Notes under the pieces: generated by a model
Seen by the model: the letters and a program-made list of their open reading frames with translations, nothing else
Told to the model about the DNA's origin: nothing
Database searches by the model: none
Part shown: piece after piece, positions 26,922 to 35,851 of the stretch
Layout: each line of letters opens with the position of its first letter
Numbering within the stretch: position 1 is the first letter of the stretch
Source: Chitinophagaceae bacterium
Lineage (GTDB): Bacteria > Bacteroidota > Bacteroidia > Chitinophagales > Chitinophagaceae
DNA length: 64,000 nucleotides
Assembly (NCBI GenBank): GCA_016787135.1
Contig: JAEUVK010000188.1
Span: 1-64,000 of the forward strand
Reading direction: 5' to 3'
Program-made: the position numbers and the translations under genes

Positions 26922-28709
26922 TCAGGATTCTTCATATAAGTCTCCTTGTGAAGAAAGGGCCTCCCTGTATTTGTTGAAGAGTTTGGTCTTGGAAATGAAT
27001 CCGATAAACTTTTTTTCTTTATCCAGAACAGGAAGGTACCAGCTTTGCGTGATATCAAATTTTTCCATAACGGTATGCATTTCCTGATCTTCCTGCAGGA
27101 TAGCAGCCGGTTTCTTCACCAGCGACCTCACCATGATCTTCTCGTGCTGTTCCGGACGAAACAACTGCTCTTTGATATCATTCAGTTCAATGATTCCGGC
27201 AAATCTTCCCTTTACATCATGCACGGCATAGATGTTCTTCTCACTCTTTTTTATCAGCTCTATCAGATCCTTCATCTTTTTATCTATGCCAATACTTTCA
27301 TAGTTGTCTTTTAATATCTCTTGCAGGCTGAAGGAGGTAAGAATGTTCTTTTCCTTTTTATGCGTGAATATCTGTCCTTCCATCGCCAGCTTTTTTGTTT
27401 CCATCGAGAAGGGCTCATAACTTTTGACGATAAAAAAGGAAATTGAAGAGACCAGCATCAGCGGGATAAACAACTCGTAACCATTGGTAATCTCAGCGAT
27501 CAGAAATATTGCCGTGAGCGGACAGTACATTACACCGCTTAGCACACCCGCCATACCCGCCAGGCTGAAATTGCCTTCCGGAATTTTGAACCAGCCGGTA
27601 CTGTTAAGCAGTTTGGAAAAGAAAAAGCCGAGATAAGAACCGGCAAATAAGGATGGGGCGAAATTGCCACCATTGCCTCCACTACCAATCGTTATAGCAG
27701 CTGCAATCGGCTTCAATAAGACGATCAGCCCGGCAAAAATGATCAGTGAAACGTTTTCATCCATCAGAGAGAACAGGGTCGTATTATCATTAACCTGCTC
27801 GGGAGTTCCGCTAGCCAGCTGCTTTACACTTTCATACCCCTCACCAAACAATGGCGGAAATACAAAGTAGATACCCATCAGTAGCACTCCCCCGAGAATA
27901 GCTTTTGCGTAAGGGTTGAGTTTCCAATGATGCAGTTGGGTTTCCATGCCTTTAAATGAACGGGCATAGTATAAGGAAATTAAACCTGCCATCATTCCGA
28001 GAACAATATAGGCGGGAACATTACGGTAATCGAAGTGCTGTTGTAATACAAAGTTGAACAGCGCCCCTTCGGCCAATATTATCTTGGAGCAAAGTGCCCC
28101 TATTACTGAAGAAATGATCAGCGGAATAAAATAGCTGACCACGGTTTCTGTCAATAAAACCTCAATGGCGAATATTACTCCTGCTATCGGTGCATTGAAT
28201 ACCGCAGCAATACCAGCTGCAGCACCGCAGGCGATAAGCAAGGTTCTTTCCCGATAGTTCAGATCACTGATGCGTGCTGTATTTGAACCAATAGCGGAAC
28301 CAGTGGCTACAATAGGCGCTTCCAGTCCGGCTGATCCACCAAGCCCTACTGTAACAGAACTTGTAATGACATGCTGGTAAGTATGGCTAAGCGGAATAAA
28401 AGAAGATCGCCGGGCAATGGCACGCAGTACCATGGCGATTCCCCTTTCAAACTGCTTACCGAGAAAACGACGAACAACAAATACGGTGATGAACAACCCG
28501 ATAGCGGGGAATAAAAGATAGGCAAACCGGTTAACATGAATCTCTTTGATCCACTGCTGCAGGTAATGAACAAATGTTTTCAGTAAAACAGCGGTCAGGC
28601 CGGAAAACAAACCCGTCAGCGTAGCGATCACCATGATATATTGTACCCGGTTGATCTTAGTCCGCAGGTACAGCACAGTCATTTGATACAATCTCTTGGC
28701 GTGATTCAT
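26922..28709 (-). CDS. ClC-family chloride channel/transporter with CBS domains
   Basis: 595 residues. The membrane domain (about residues 15-440) has the ClC selectivity motifs GSAGLEAPIV (gating Glu retained, GxExP form), GSGGNGGNFAPSLFAG and a later AGMAGVLSGVMYCPLTAIFLI. A pair of CBS domains at ~455-585 (VHDVKGRFAGIIELNDIKEQL; LPVLDKEKKFIGFISKTKLF) probably senses nucleotides and regulates transport. It carries chloride or another anion across the inner membrane, as channel or H+ exchanger; sequence alone does not decide. Operon with corA. Confidence 0.93.
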   Translation of the reverse strand: MNHAKRLYQMTVLYLRTKINRVQYIMVIATLTGLFSGLTAVLLKTFVHYLQQWIKEIHVNRFAYLLFPAIGLFITVFVVRRFLGKQFERGIAMVLRAIARRSSFIPLSHTYQHVITSSVTVGLGGSAGLEAPIVATGSAIGSNTARISDLNYRERTLLIACGAAAGIAAVFNAPIAGVIFAIEVLLTETVVSYFIPLIISSVIGALCSKIILAEGALFNFVLQQHFDYRNVPAYIVLGMMAGLISLYYARSFKGMETQLHHWKLNPYAKAILGGVLLMGIYFVFPPLFGEGYESVKQLASGTPEQVNDNTTLFSLMDENVSLIIFAGLIVLLKPIAAAITIGSGGNGGNFAPSLFAGSYLGFFFSKLLNSTGWFKIPEGNFSLAGMAGVLSGVMYCPLTAIFLIAEITNGYELFIPLMLVSSISFFIVKSYEPFSMETKKLAMEGQIFTHKKEKNILTSFSLQEILKDNYESIGIDKKMKDLIELIKKSEKNIYAVHDVKGRFAGIIELNDIKEQLFRPEQHEKIMVRSLVKKPAAILQEDQEMHTVMEKFDITQSWYLPVLDKEKKFIGFISKTKLFNKYREALSSQGDLYEES

Positions 28710-28750
28710 CTGCTGTTTTCGTTGTTAATAAAAGGCATAGCAGCTGTAAA

Positions 28751-29968
28751 TCAGGCGGCGGCTGTTTTCGCTTGTAATACTTTCTTAATGAGCGAAACGA
28801 TCTTTTCTCCTTTTTCTTTGATCTGTTCTTCTGACCACAGCAAACTGATGGAAGTACAGATGCAGCGGCTCATAACGGCATCACTGGCAGCAAATTCCTG
28901 TGTGGCTATTTTTTGCAAAGCTGCTTTCTGCACATCGCTGATGGGATGAAGGAATGTCGCATTCTTCAGATGATCCCATTTGCGTATATAATGCCAGTTA
29001 TTGTCAAACCAGTAGAAATTACCGGCTATGACTCCCTGCGCTTTTAATTCATTTACTACCGCTTTCGTTATTTCTTCTGTCGGCAGGAACCAGCAGAGGA
29101 ATGTACAGCTATCACCCGAAGGGTCTGGTATTTTCCGGAAAGAAACTTCAGGTATCTGTGCAAGCACAGACTTTAACTGCGTGTGGTTTCTTTTCTGAAT
29201 ATCTAAAAAAGTGTCCAGTTTTCTTATCTGTGCAAGGCCAACCGCTGCGTGTAACTCAGAGATACGGTAATTGTAACCAACGAACGGGTGCAGGTCGGCA
29301 CCGCGGTCTGTTCCTTTATGATCATGACCATGATCGGTATAGCCATCGCATTTGATATACACCGTTTCATCATTTGTCATTACCACGCCTCCTTCAGCAC
29401 AAGTGATGGTCTTCACAAAATCGAAGGAGAAAGTACCGGCATGACCGATCGTTCCCAGGGATTTGCCTTTATACTTACCACCGATACTCTGGCATGCATC
29501 TTCCAATAAAATAAGGCAATGTTCTTTACAGATAGTCAGCAATGCATCAAGATTAGCCATGCTGCCACACATGTGCACCGGCATCACGCATTTTGTTTTG
29601 GCCGTGATCGCTTGCTTTACTGCATCCGGATTCAGCGTCAGCGTTTCGTCCACATCCACCAATACGGGTACAGCGCCTACACTTAGTACCGCTTCGAAGC
29701 TGGCCACGAAAGTGAATGCGGGCATAATCACTTCGTCACCAGCGCCTATGCCCAGCGCTGCCATTGCTGTTGTCAAAGCGGAGGTGCCACTGGAGGTAAG
29801 CTGTGCGTATTGGCTGCCAAATGTTTTACAAATTGTCTCTTCTAGTTCTTTCGCTTTCCAGATACCTTTGCGTGGTCCGTCAAAACCATAGCGCATCAGG
29901 ATACCGGTTTCCAGCACATCATTCACTTCTTTTCTTTCTTCAGCACCCCAGAATTCAAAACCAGGCAT
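28751..29968 (-). CDS. kdnA: Kdo8N transaminase, DegT/DnrJ/EryC1 family
   Basis: A 405-residue PLP-dependent sugar aminotransferase. The PLP-binding Lys186 is in FSFDFVKTITCAEGG; Asp157 and Gln160 of EDACQ hold the cofactor pyridine. Its neighbour encodes an iron-type alcohol dehydrogenase of the KdnB kind; in Shewanella the KdnA/KdnB pair turns Kdo into 8-amino-3,8-dideoxy-Kdo by oxidation at C8 and transamination. The adjacency and overall match make kdnA the best call, though other DegT amino-sugar roles cannot be fully excluded. The start is preceded by a 7-bp repeat tract; probably same operon as kdnB. Confidence 0.85.
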   Translation of the reverse strand: MPGFEFWGAEERKEVNDVLETGILMRYGFDGPRKGIWKAKELEETICKTFGSQYAQLTSSGTSALTTAMAALGIGAGDEVIMPAFTFVASFEAVLSVGAVPVLVDVDETLTLNPDAVKQAITAKTKCVMPVHMCGSMANLDALLTICKEHCLILLEDACQSIGGKYKGKSLGTIGHAGTFSFDFVKTITCAEGGVVMTNDETVYIKCDGYTDHGHDHKGTDRGADLHPFVGYNYRISELHAAVGLAQIRKLDTFLDIQKRNHTQLKSVLAQIPEVSFRKIPDPSGDSCTFLCWFLPTEEITKAVVNELKAQGVIAGNFYWFDNNWHYIRKWDHLKNATFLHPISDVQKAALQKIATQEFAASDAVMSRCICTSISLLWSEEQIKEKGEKIVSLIKKVLQAKTAAA

Positions 29969-30003
29969 AGTTAATAGTTTAGTGTTAAAAGTTAAGAGTT
30001 GAG
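29969..30003. repeat. Degenerate heptamer array between kdnB and kdnA
   Basis: Five consecutive 7-base units of consensus AGTTAAG (plus strand), beginning right next to the kdnA start codon, with a sixth, weaker unit to 30010. It fills most of the 50-base spacer. Confidence 0.7.
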
Positions 30004-30018
30004 AGTACGATGTCGCTA

Positions 30019-31092
30019 TTATAGTTTCTCATACAAAGCTCTGAGTTTATCTCTCGTCATGATCTTTTCCCATTCTTTCCCGAGTGCATTTTCCCAGAGC
30101 GGCTTCATGCCAAGGGAAACATTGATCATGGTATCAAATTGTTCATCGGTAAGACCCTTGCAAATTCCCTGCGGAATGTCGATCTTGTTTTTCTCTACCA
30201 TGTATTTGAATTCTTTTACTCCGGCAGGATAGTATTCTTCGAGGTGGTTCATCACAATACAGTTGCCGATACCGTGTTTGGTGCCCAGTAAATAACTCAA
30301 CCCATAGCTCACTGCATGTGCGACTCCTACCTGGCTGTAAGCAATACTCATTCCCCCTGCATATGATGCCATCATAAGCTGATCATCACATTCGTTATCC
30401 CACGAGTCCTTTTTGACAAATACTTTACGGCAAAGCTCCAATGCTTTTTCACCATAGGATTTGCTGAATTCGTTCAGGTAAGTTCCTTCCAGGCTTTCGA
30501 TGCAATGGATATAACAGTCCATGCCTGTATAAAAGCGCTGGTTCACGGGTGCGTTAGCGGTCAGTTCAGGATCTAAAACTATCTGGCTGAAAGGAGTGAA
30601 ATCGGAATTCATTCCCAGTTTCTTTGTTGGCCCGGTCAATACCGTTGTTCTTGATACTTCTGCACCTGTGCCGCTCAAAGTAGGAATACCCACTTTATAT
30701 ACACCCGGCAATCTCACCAGGTCCCACCCCTGGTAGTCGGCAGAAGAGCCCGGGTTATTCATCATCAATGAAACCGCTTTGGCAAGGTCCATCGTACTGC
30801 CGCCGCCAATTCCAATCACACCACTGACCGAATCGAATTCATTCTTTAGCTGACCTGCCAAAGAATCTACATATGTTGTCTTGGGTTCATAGGTGACATC
30901 AGCAAAGAGTATCTTATCCTTACCCCGCAGCGGGATGCGGTTAACCAATGGCGCATTCTCAAAAAAATGATCCACCAGGAAGATCATCGGCTTACCCTCT
31001 TTACGATGAGGGGCGATGATCTCATCCAGTTGGTTAAAACACCCCCTTCCATACACTACGTAATCTACCATCTTAAAGTTCCTGAACTTCAT
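30019..31092 (-). CDS. kdnB: Kdo 8-oxidase, iron-containing alcohol dehydrogenase family
   Basis: 357 residues from ATG 31092; a longer frame upstream lacks family similarity. NAD(P)-binding motif GIGGGSTMDLAKA and metal ligands of group III alcohol dehydrogenases are visible: Asp and His in GMDCYIHCIES, His in GVAHAVSYG and His in GTKHGIGN. The N-terminus (KFRNFKMVDYVVYGRGCFNQL) fits KdnB, which oxidises the C8 hydroxyl of Kdo to the aldehyde for KdnA. The cytoplasmic product feeds lipopolysaccharide core synthesis. An exact TATCTTTG -7 box lies 18 bases upstream of the start. Confidence 0.87.
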   Translation of the reverse strand: MKFRNFKMVDYVVYGRGCFNQLDEIIAPHRKEGKPMIFLVDHFFENAPLVNRIPLRGKDKILFADVTYEPKTTYVDSLAGQLKNEFDSVSGVIGIGGGSTMDLAKAVSLMMNNPGSSADYQGWDLVRLPGVYKVGIPTLSGTGAEVSRTTVLTGPTKKLGMNSDFTPFSQIVLDPELTANAPVNQRFYTGMDCYIHCIESLEGTYLNEFSKSYGEKALELCRKVFVKKDSWDNECDDQLMMASYAGGMSIAYSQVGVAHAVSYGLSYLLGTKHGIGNCIVMNHLEEYYPAGVKEFKYMVEKNKIDIPQGICKGLTDEQFDTMINVSLGMKPLWENALGKEWEKIMTRDKLRALYEKL

Positions 31093-31110
31093 GTATCGCC
31101 ATTTGAGTGG

Positions 31111-31118
31111 CAAAGATA
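31111..31118 (-). promoter_or_regulatory. -7 box upstream of kdnB
   Basis: TATCTTTG on the minus strand, an exact TANNTTTG match 18 bases before the kdnB ATG. The -33 element is weak. Confidence 0.45.
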
Positions 31119-31219
31119 CTATACTGCCGATAACCATGCGGCAGGGTGGTTGTTCTATAAAATCAGCGAAAAAGGGTACCGGATAATTCAGGATTTTGCT
31201 GCAACTTGTAAAAAAATTT

Positions 31220-32719
31220 ATGCCCGAAAGATCAAAGGAAATCACATTGGCCGGGTATGTAGCCAGCGATCTGTTAGCATTGTCGTATGTGACACTAACA
31301 GAACTGAACTGGAATCCCAGGTATGCAACCGATAGTAGTATTGTTGCCTATACCCGTCGCAGCTGGAATAAATATGATGACCAGGTAACCGTAAAAGCAG
31401 TAGATGGCCTGTTGGTTGTTTCGAGTAAAATGATACATGATGAAATAGCTGACCTCATGGGCAGGAATAAAAAGAATATTGGCCGCTTTTTATCGGTATT
31501 TGAAACTATCAGGACAAAAGCATCAGAAGCTGTAATCAGTGAATGGAAAGAAAAAATTGTACTCCTGAAAGAAGAAACCATCAAAACTGCAGAACAGGAA
31601 ATAAAAGAGGCGCAGGAAATTGATAAGGTGATGAATTTTTCCAAAAGCAACCTCTATGTCACCTATGGAATCATGGCTATCAATATTGTGGTTTTTGTAT
31701 TGATGGTGACCGGGGGAGTGAGCTTTATTACGCCGACAGGGATTGATATTATACGCTGGGGCGCCAACTTCAGCCCGCTTACTTTGTCGGGCGACTGGTG
31801 GCGGCTGATCACTTGTTTTTTTGTTCATATCGGTATCATTCATCTTGTTTTAAACATGTATGCCTTGTATATGGCCGGTGTTTACCTTGAGCCATTGCTT
31901 GGAAAAACAAGATATATTGTTGCTTATGTATGTACGGGGGTGCTTGCCAGCCTGGCCAGCCTGTGGTGGCATAAGGATCCCGTACCCAGTGCAGGGGCAT
32001 CGGGTGCTATCTTTGGTTTATACGGGGTGTTCCTTGCCTTCCTTACCACAAAATTTCTTCCCCGGCAGATCAGGAAAGGATTATTACAAAGTATTGGCGT
32101 TTTTGTAGTATATAACCTGATATATGGTATGAAATCCGGGATAGACAATGCAGCGCATATCGGCGGACTAATAAGCGGCCTTGTGATCGGATATCTGTAC
32201 TACATGACTATAAAGGCGGATAATGCAGAAAAGAAAAAAATTCCTCTGGCTGCAGCAATAATCGTATTGACCTTTGGTGCAGCATATTTTTATGCACACA
32301 ATAATATTGCTGCTCCCGGAGCAAGAGATAAAGTAAAGGGTGAAATAGATTTTTTCGGCTATAAGGATGCAGACCGTTTCAATGAAAAATATAACCGCAT
32401 TATTGAAATGCAGGACAAGGCTATGGTTCCCTTGAAAAACGAGTCACTGCCGGATGATCAGCTGGCGGACCAGCTAACCAGTATTTCGCTGCCTGAGTGG
32501 GAAAAGGCTGATCAGGCAGTAAAAGAATTAATGATATATGATGTCTCAGAAACAGCCAAACGGAAGGCGGCTATCATGCAGCAGTATATCACACTTCGAA
32601 AAGAAGAGATCCGCCTTCGCCTGAAATGGATAACAGAAAAAGATGAAAATGTGATCGGGGAGATAAATGAACTGAATGCTAAAATAAGTAAACTGGTGGA
32701 TGAACTCGATAGGCTTTAA
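31220..32719 (+). CDS. Rhomboid intramembrane serine protease with extra terminal domains
   Basis: About 499 residues. The central rhomboid domain (~residues 140-345) has six or so membrane helices, the HxxxN region HIGIIHLVLNMYALY, catalytic Ser in GASGAIFGLYG and catalytic His in NAAHIGGLISG. It cleaves membrane-spanning substrates within the inner membrane. An N-terminal ~140-residue region (soluble; YDDQVTVKAVDGLLVVSSKM) and a C-terminal ~155-residue helical region are additions beyond the core enzyme. Divergent from kdnB. ATG at 31220 is preferred to the one eight codons upstream on grounds of N-terminal composition only. Substrate unknown. Confidence 0.9.
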   Translation: MPERSKEITLAGYVASDLLALSYVTLTELNWNPRYATDSSIVAYTRRSWNKYDDQVTVKAVDGLLVVSSKMIHDEIADLMGRNKKNIGRFLSVFETIRTKASEAVISEWKEKIVLLKEETIKTAEQEIKEAQEIDKVMNFSKSNLYVTYGIMAINIVVFVLMVTGGVSFITPTGIDIIRWGANFSPLTLSGDWWRLITCFFVHIGIIHLVLNMYALYMAGVYLEPLLGKTRYIVAYVCTGVLASLASLWWHKDPVPSAGASGAIFGLYGVFLAFLTTKFLPRQIRKGLLQSIGVFVVYNLIYGMKSGIDNAAHIGGLISGLVIGYLYYMTIKADNAEKKKIPLAAAIIVLTFGAAYFYAHNNIAAPGARDKVKGEIDFFGYKDADRFNEKYNRIIEMQDKAMVPLKNESLPDDQLADQLTSISLPEWEKADQAVKELMIYDVSETAKRKAAIMQQYITLRKEEIRLRLKWITEKDENVIGEINELNAKISKLVDELDRL

Positions 32720-32733
32720 TACCGGGGTGATTT

Positions 32734-34083
32734 TTACCCGATCAGCTTTTTCTCCAGTTCCTCCAGTGATTTCCCTTTTGTTTCCGGCATTTTTGTCAAT
32801 GCCCAGACCAGCTGCAAAACCATCATGAACGCAAAAAAGGCAAAGATGGGCCAGGGGTTGTCTTTGAATATCCCCTTCTTTTCATCAAGGAAAACGGGAG
32901 TGACCAGTGTAATAACAGCAGCAAAGACCCAATGGGTGCTGGCGCCGAATGATTGCCCGATTGCCCGTACTTTATTGGGAAATATTTCAGCAATAAATAC
33001 CCAGATCACTGCGCCTTGCCCGATGGCGTGTGAGGCGATAAATAATAATAAGAAGGTCATCAGGAATGGAGCGCTGGCCCCTGATTGAAACGCAAAGGCA
33101 ACCATTCCCAGACTGACTATATATCCCAGTGAGCCAATGATCAGCAATGTCTTTCTTCCGATACGGTCTATAAGATACAGGCCGACGAAAGTAAAGACCA
33201 GGTTGGTCCCGCCAATAGCAATCGAGTTAGCTAATGACTCTTTAGCCCCAAGCCCGATCTTCGATAGTATCTCAGGGGCGTAGTACAGAATAAAATTGAT
33301 ACCGGATAGCTGGTTAAAGAAGGCTACTAAGAAAGCCAACCATAAAACCTTTTTGTATTTGCTACTGAAAATGTTCTCATGGTTCCCATTATTTTCTATA
33401 GAAGCATTGGCTGCAATAATGTTACTGATCTCTTCTTCTGGTTTTTCTACCCCGATCAGGGCCAGAACTCTTTTTGCTTCCACCAGGTCATTTTTTACTG
33501 AAATCAGCCACCTTGGGCTTTCAGGTACTCCGATCACCATCGCTGTATAAATAAGCGAAGGAATGCCCAATACACCAAGCATCCATCGCCAGTCATCATC
33601 TCCGCCAACGCCCTGCAATAAGTAATTAGAAATAAAAGCGACCAGTATCCCAAATACAATATTGAACTGGTACATGGCTGTAAGGCGTCCTCTTGTAGCA
33701 GGCGTGGATATTTCTGAAATATAAGTAGGAGCAACCACTGATGAAACGCCAATCCCTAATCCGCCGACAAAACGAAAAAAAGAAAATGTATATGGATCTG
33801 GCGCCAGCGCAGTACCCAATGCAGAAGCAGCAAATAAAACGCCTATCCAGAAAAGCGTTTTCTTTCGGCCAAATCTTTCGGCAGGGATACCCCCGATCAA
33901 AGCACCGGCAACAGTACCCCATAGCGCCATAGACATGATAAATACCCCATGAAATAAAGGAGAAGTATCCCATAGTTTTTTGATGGGCTCATTGGCGCCG
34001 GAGATCACTACCGTATCAAAACCAAAAATAAAACCGGCTAATGCCGCTACTATGGAATATCGCAGCAACCTGTTGTTACTCAT
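32734..34083 (-). CDS. Sugar porter family MFS transporter
   Basis: A 449-residue inner-membrane transporter with about 12 membrane helices. Sugar-porter signatures: GFDTVVISGA in helix 1, ERFGRKKTL between helices 2 and 3, PESPRWL after helix 6, NQLSGINFILYYAPEIL in helix 7, DRIGRKTLL, and PETKGKSLEELE at the end. Most relatives (XylE, GalP, GlcP types) import hexoses or pentoses with protons. Substrate cannot be assigned. It converges with the rhomboid gene and has an approximate -7 box (CACTTTTG) about 30-40 bases upstream. Confidence 0.93.
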   Translation of the reverse strand: MSNNRLLRYSIVAALAGFIFGFDTVVISGANEPIKKLWDTSPLFHGVFIMSMALWGTVAGALIGGIPAERFGRKKTLFWIGVLFAASALGTALAPDPYTFSFFRFVGGLGIGVSSVVAPTYISEISTPATRGRLTAMYQFNIVFGILVAFISNYLLQGVGGDDDWRWMLGVLGIPSLIYTAMVIGVPESPRWLISVKNDLVEAKRVLALIGVEKPEEEISNIIAANASIENNGNHENIFSSKYKKVLWLAFLVAFFNQLSGINFILYYAPEILSKIGLGAKESLANSIAIGGTNLVFTFVGLYLIDRIGRKTLLIIGSLGYIVSLGMVAFAFQSGASAPFLMTFLLLFIASHAIGQGAVIWVFIAEIFPNKVRAIGQSFGASTHWVFAAVITLVTPVFLDEKKGIFKDNPWPIFAFFAFMMVLQLVWALTKMPETKGKSLEELEKKLIG

Positions 34084-34226
34084 GACAAGATTCGTTTGAA
34101 TGAAAGGTACAAAAGTGAAATTGAAATATATCAGTAAACCAATTTCGTATTATTTCTTCTTCATTCAAATAGCCGCATACCTGCAAACGGTTGATGTTGG
34201 GAAAAAGCGGGCTTCTTGATTTCCTG

Positions 34227-34943
34227 CTACAGCAACTTGCTTGCTCTTTGCAGGTCTTCAGGGGTATCTATCTCTATACCCATATAGTCCACCACAACCA
34301 TACGGAGAGGGATGCCATTTTCCAGGTAACGAAGACATTCAACTTTCTCGGCAGCTTCCAGTGGCGTTACCGGCCATTGGGTAAAATCAATCAGCGCCTT
34401 TTTGCGGAATGCATATACACCTATATGCTCATAGTAAGTAACTGGAGCCTTCTTATCTCTTGGGTAAGGAATGACAGAGCGGCTGAAGAAAAGAGAGTTC
34501 ATATTCTTATCAACTGCCACTTTCACAAAATTGGGGTCATCAATTTCAGATGGATTTGTCAGCACCTGCATCATCGAGGCTACCTGCACAGATGGATCGT
34601 CGAATTGATGCAATAATTTCTCTAACGGCGCTCTTTTTACAAACGGTGTATCGCCCTGTACATTGACAATGATATCCACATTCATTTCTTTTGCCGCTTC
34701 GGCAATACGGTCGCTGCCGCTCTCATGTTCCTTTTTACTCATTACGGCCTTGCCGCCGTGTGACGCAATTTCGTCATAAATAATATCGCTGTCGGTAACG
34801 ACGATCACTTCATCAAACAAGCCTGTAGCGATGGTAGCTTCATAGGTATGACGGATCACGGTCTTATTGCCCAGTATCTGCATAAGTTTGGCAGGGAACC
34901 GGGTGGCCGCATAGCGGGCAGGTATCATGGCTTTTCTTATCAT
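34227..34943 (-). CDS. kdsB: 3-deoxy-manno-octulosonate cytidylyltransferase
   Basis: A 238-residue CMP-Kdo synthetase that activates Kdo (or its 8-amino form) with CTP for lipid A glycosylation, in the cytoplasm. The N-terminal nucleotide-binding motif PARYAATRFPAKL, VVTDSD, HESGSDRIAEA and VQGDTPF are all family signatures, and the length is standard. The nearby kdnA/kdnB genes suggest that the activated sugar is Kdo8N. A perfect TAGTTTTG -7 box ends 4 bases before the ATG, so the mRNA may be leaderless. Confidence 0.95.
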   Translation of the reverse strand: MIRKAMIPARYAATRFPAKLMQILGNKTVIRHTYEATIATGLFDEVIVVTDSDIIYDEIASHGGKAVMSKKEHESGSDRIAEAAKEMNVDIIVNVQGDTPFVKRAPLEKLLHQFDDPSVQVASMMQVLTNPSEIDDPNFVKVAVDKNMNSLFFSRSVIPYPRDKKAPVTYYEHIGVYAFRKKALIDFTQWPVTPLEAAEKVECLRYLENGIPLRMVVVDYMGIEIDTPEDLQRASKLL

Positions 34944-34947
34944 CCGG

Positions 34948-34955
34948 CAAAACTA
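34948..34955 (-). promoter_or_regulatory. -7 box abutting the kdsB start codon
   Basis: TAGTTTTG on the minus strand, exact match to TANNTTTG, four bases before ATG. A TTTG lies about 16 bases further upstream. Confidence 0.5.
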
Positions 34956-34972
34956 CAGGTTCAGGTAAAAAC

Positions 34973-35011
34973 AAAAAGCCCGGGTCACTCTAATTTCTGA
35001 AAGGGCTTTTT
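34973..35011 (-). terminator. Bidirectional-looking terminator over the sterol-desaturase stop codon
   Basis: AAAAAGCCC (34973-34981) pairs perfectly with GGGCTTTTT (35003-35011), with the stop codon of the gene inside the loop. On the minus strand it continues as GTTTTTACC. Confidence 0.65.
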
Positions 35012-35806
35012 CAGCAAAGCCATAAAGTCCTCATCCTTTTCGTTAGGATAGTAACGGTCAAGACCATAGTGAATGTCTTTGGGTTCAAGCTTCATGAATG
35101 TTCCCAGTAAACGATCCCAGATGGAGAATACCGCCCCGTAATTACTGTCAGTGTAAGGTTGCTTCCAGTGGTGATGCACTTTGTGCATATTGGGGGAGAT
35201 CAGTACATAACTTAACGCTTTATCAACTTTTGGAGGCAAACTGATATTGGCATGGGTAAATGCCGTAGCTATGACCACCAGCGTCTGGTAGATCATTACG
35301 CTATACATTGGCGCCCCGGAAACAAAGATCAGCAGGAGGAAAAAAATACCCCGCAGCAAACTATCACCCGGGTGATGGCGCAACCCTGTTGTTACATCCA
35401 CATTATTATCGCTGTGATGAATAAGGTGAAAGCGCCAGAGAAAACGGTTCTTGTGCATGACAAGATGCACCAGCCAGCTGCTGAAATCCAGTGCCAGCAC
35501 TCCAATGATAACAGCGCCCAATACATTGGTACCGGTCCAGTAGATGATCCCGAAATGATTATGCAGGCACCAGTCTGATAGTTTAACAATGATGACAGCG
35601 ATGCCCGTATGAAGAACAAGATGGATAACGGTAAATATGAAATTCACACCGGCATGATGCAGCTTATTCTTTTTATAGTGCATGGGCAGTAACGGTATGG
35701 CCCCTTCAATGATCCAGAAGATCAGTAAGCCGCCAACCAAAAAGGCCATTCGTTCGAGAGGACGTTGTTCAAGAGTGGAAAAATGCTCAATGATACGATC
35801 CCGCAT
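34985..35806 (-). CDS. Sterol desaturase/fatty acid hydroxylase superfamily membrane enzyme
   Basis: 273 residues from ATG 35806 (a TTG two codons upstream is unlikely). Several membrane helices and the di-iron histidine clusters: HLVMH, HLIHH, and MHKVHHHW later. The superfamily inserts hydroxyl groups or double bonds into lipids or carotenoids at the inner membrane with O2. Which lipid is modified here is unknown. Its 3' end forms a terminator loop, and it is separated from kdsB only by that terminator. Confidence 0.9.
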   Translation of the reverse strand: MRDRIIEHFSTLEQRPLERMAFLVGGLLIFWIIEGAIPLLPMHYKKNKLHHAGVNFIFTVIHLVLHTGIAVIIVKLSDWCLHNHFGIIYWTGTNVLGAVIIGVLALDFSSWLVHLVMHKNRFLWRFHLIHHSDNNVDVTTGLRHHPGDSLLRGIFFLLLIFVSGAPMYSVMIYQTLVVIATAFTHANISLPPKVDKALSYVLISPNMHKVHHHWKQPYTDSNYGAVFSIWDRLLGTFMKLEPKDIHYGLDRYYPNEKDEDFMALLKKPFQKLE

Positions 35807-35851
35807 AGACAAGCAAATTATCCGGAAAAGTTACGAAGAAAAAACTTCCGG

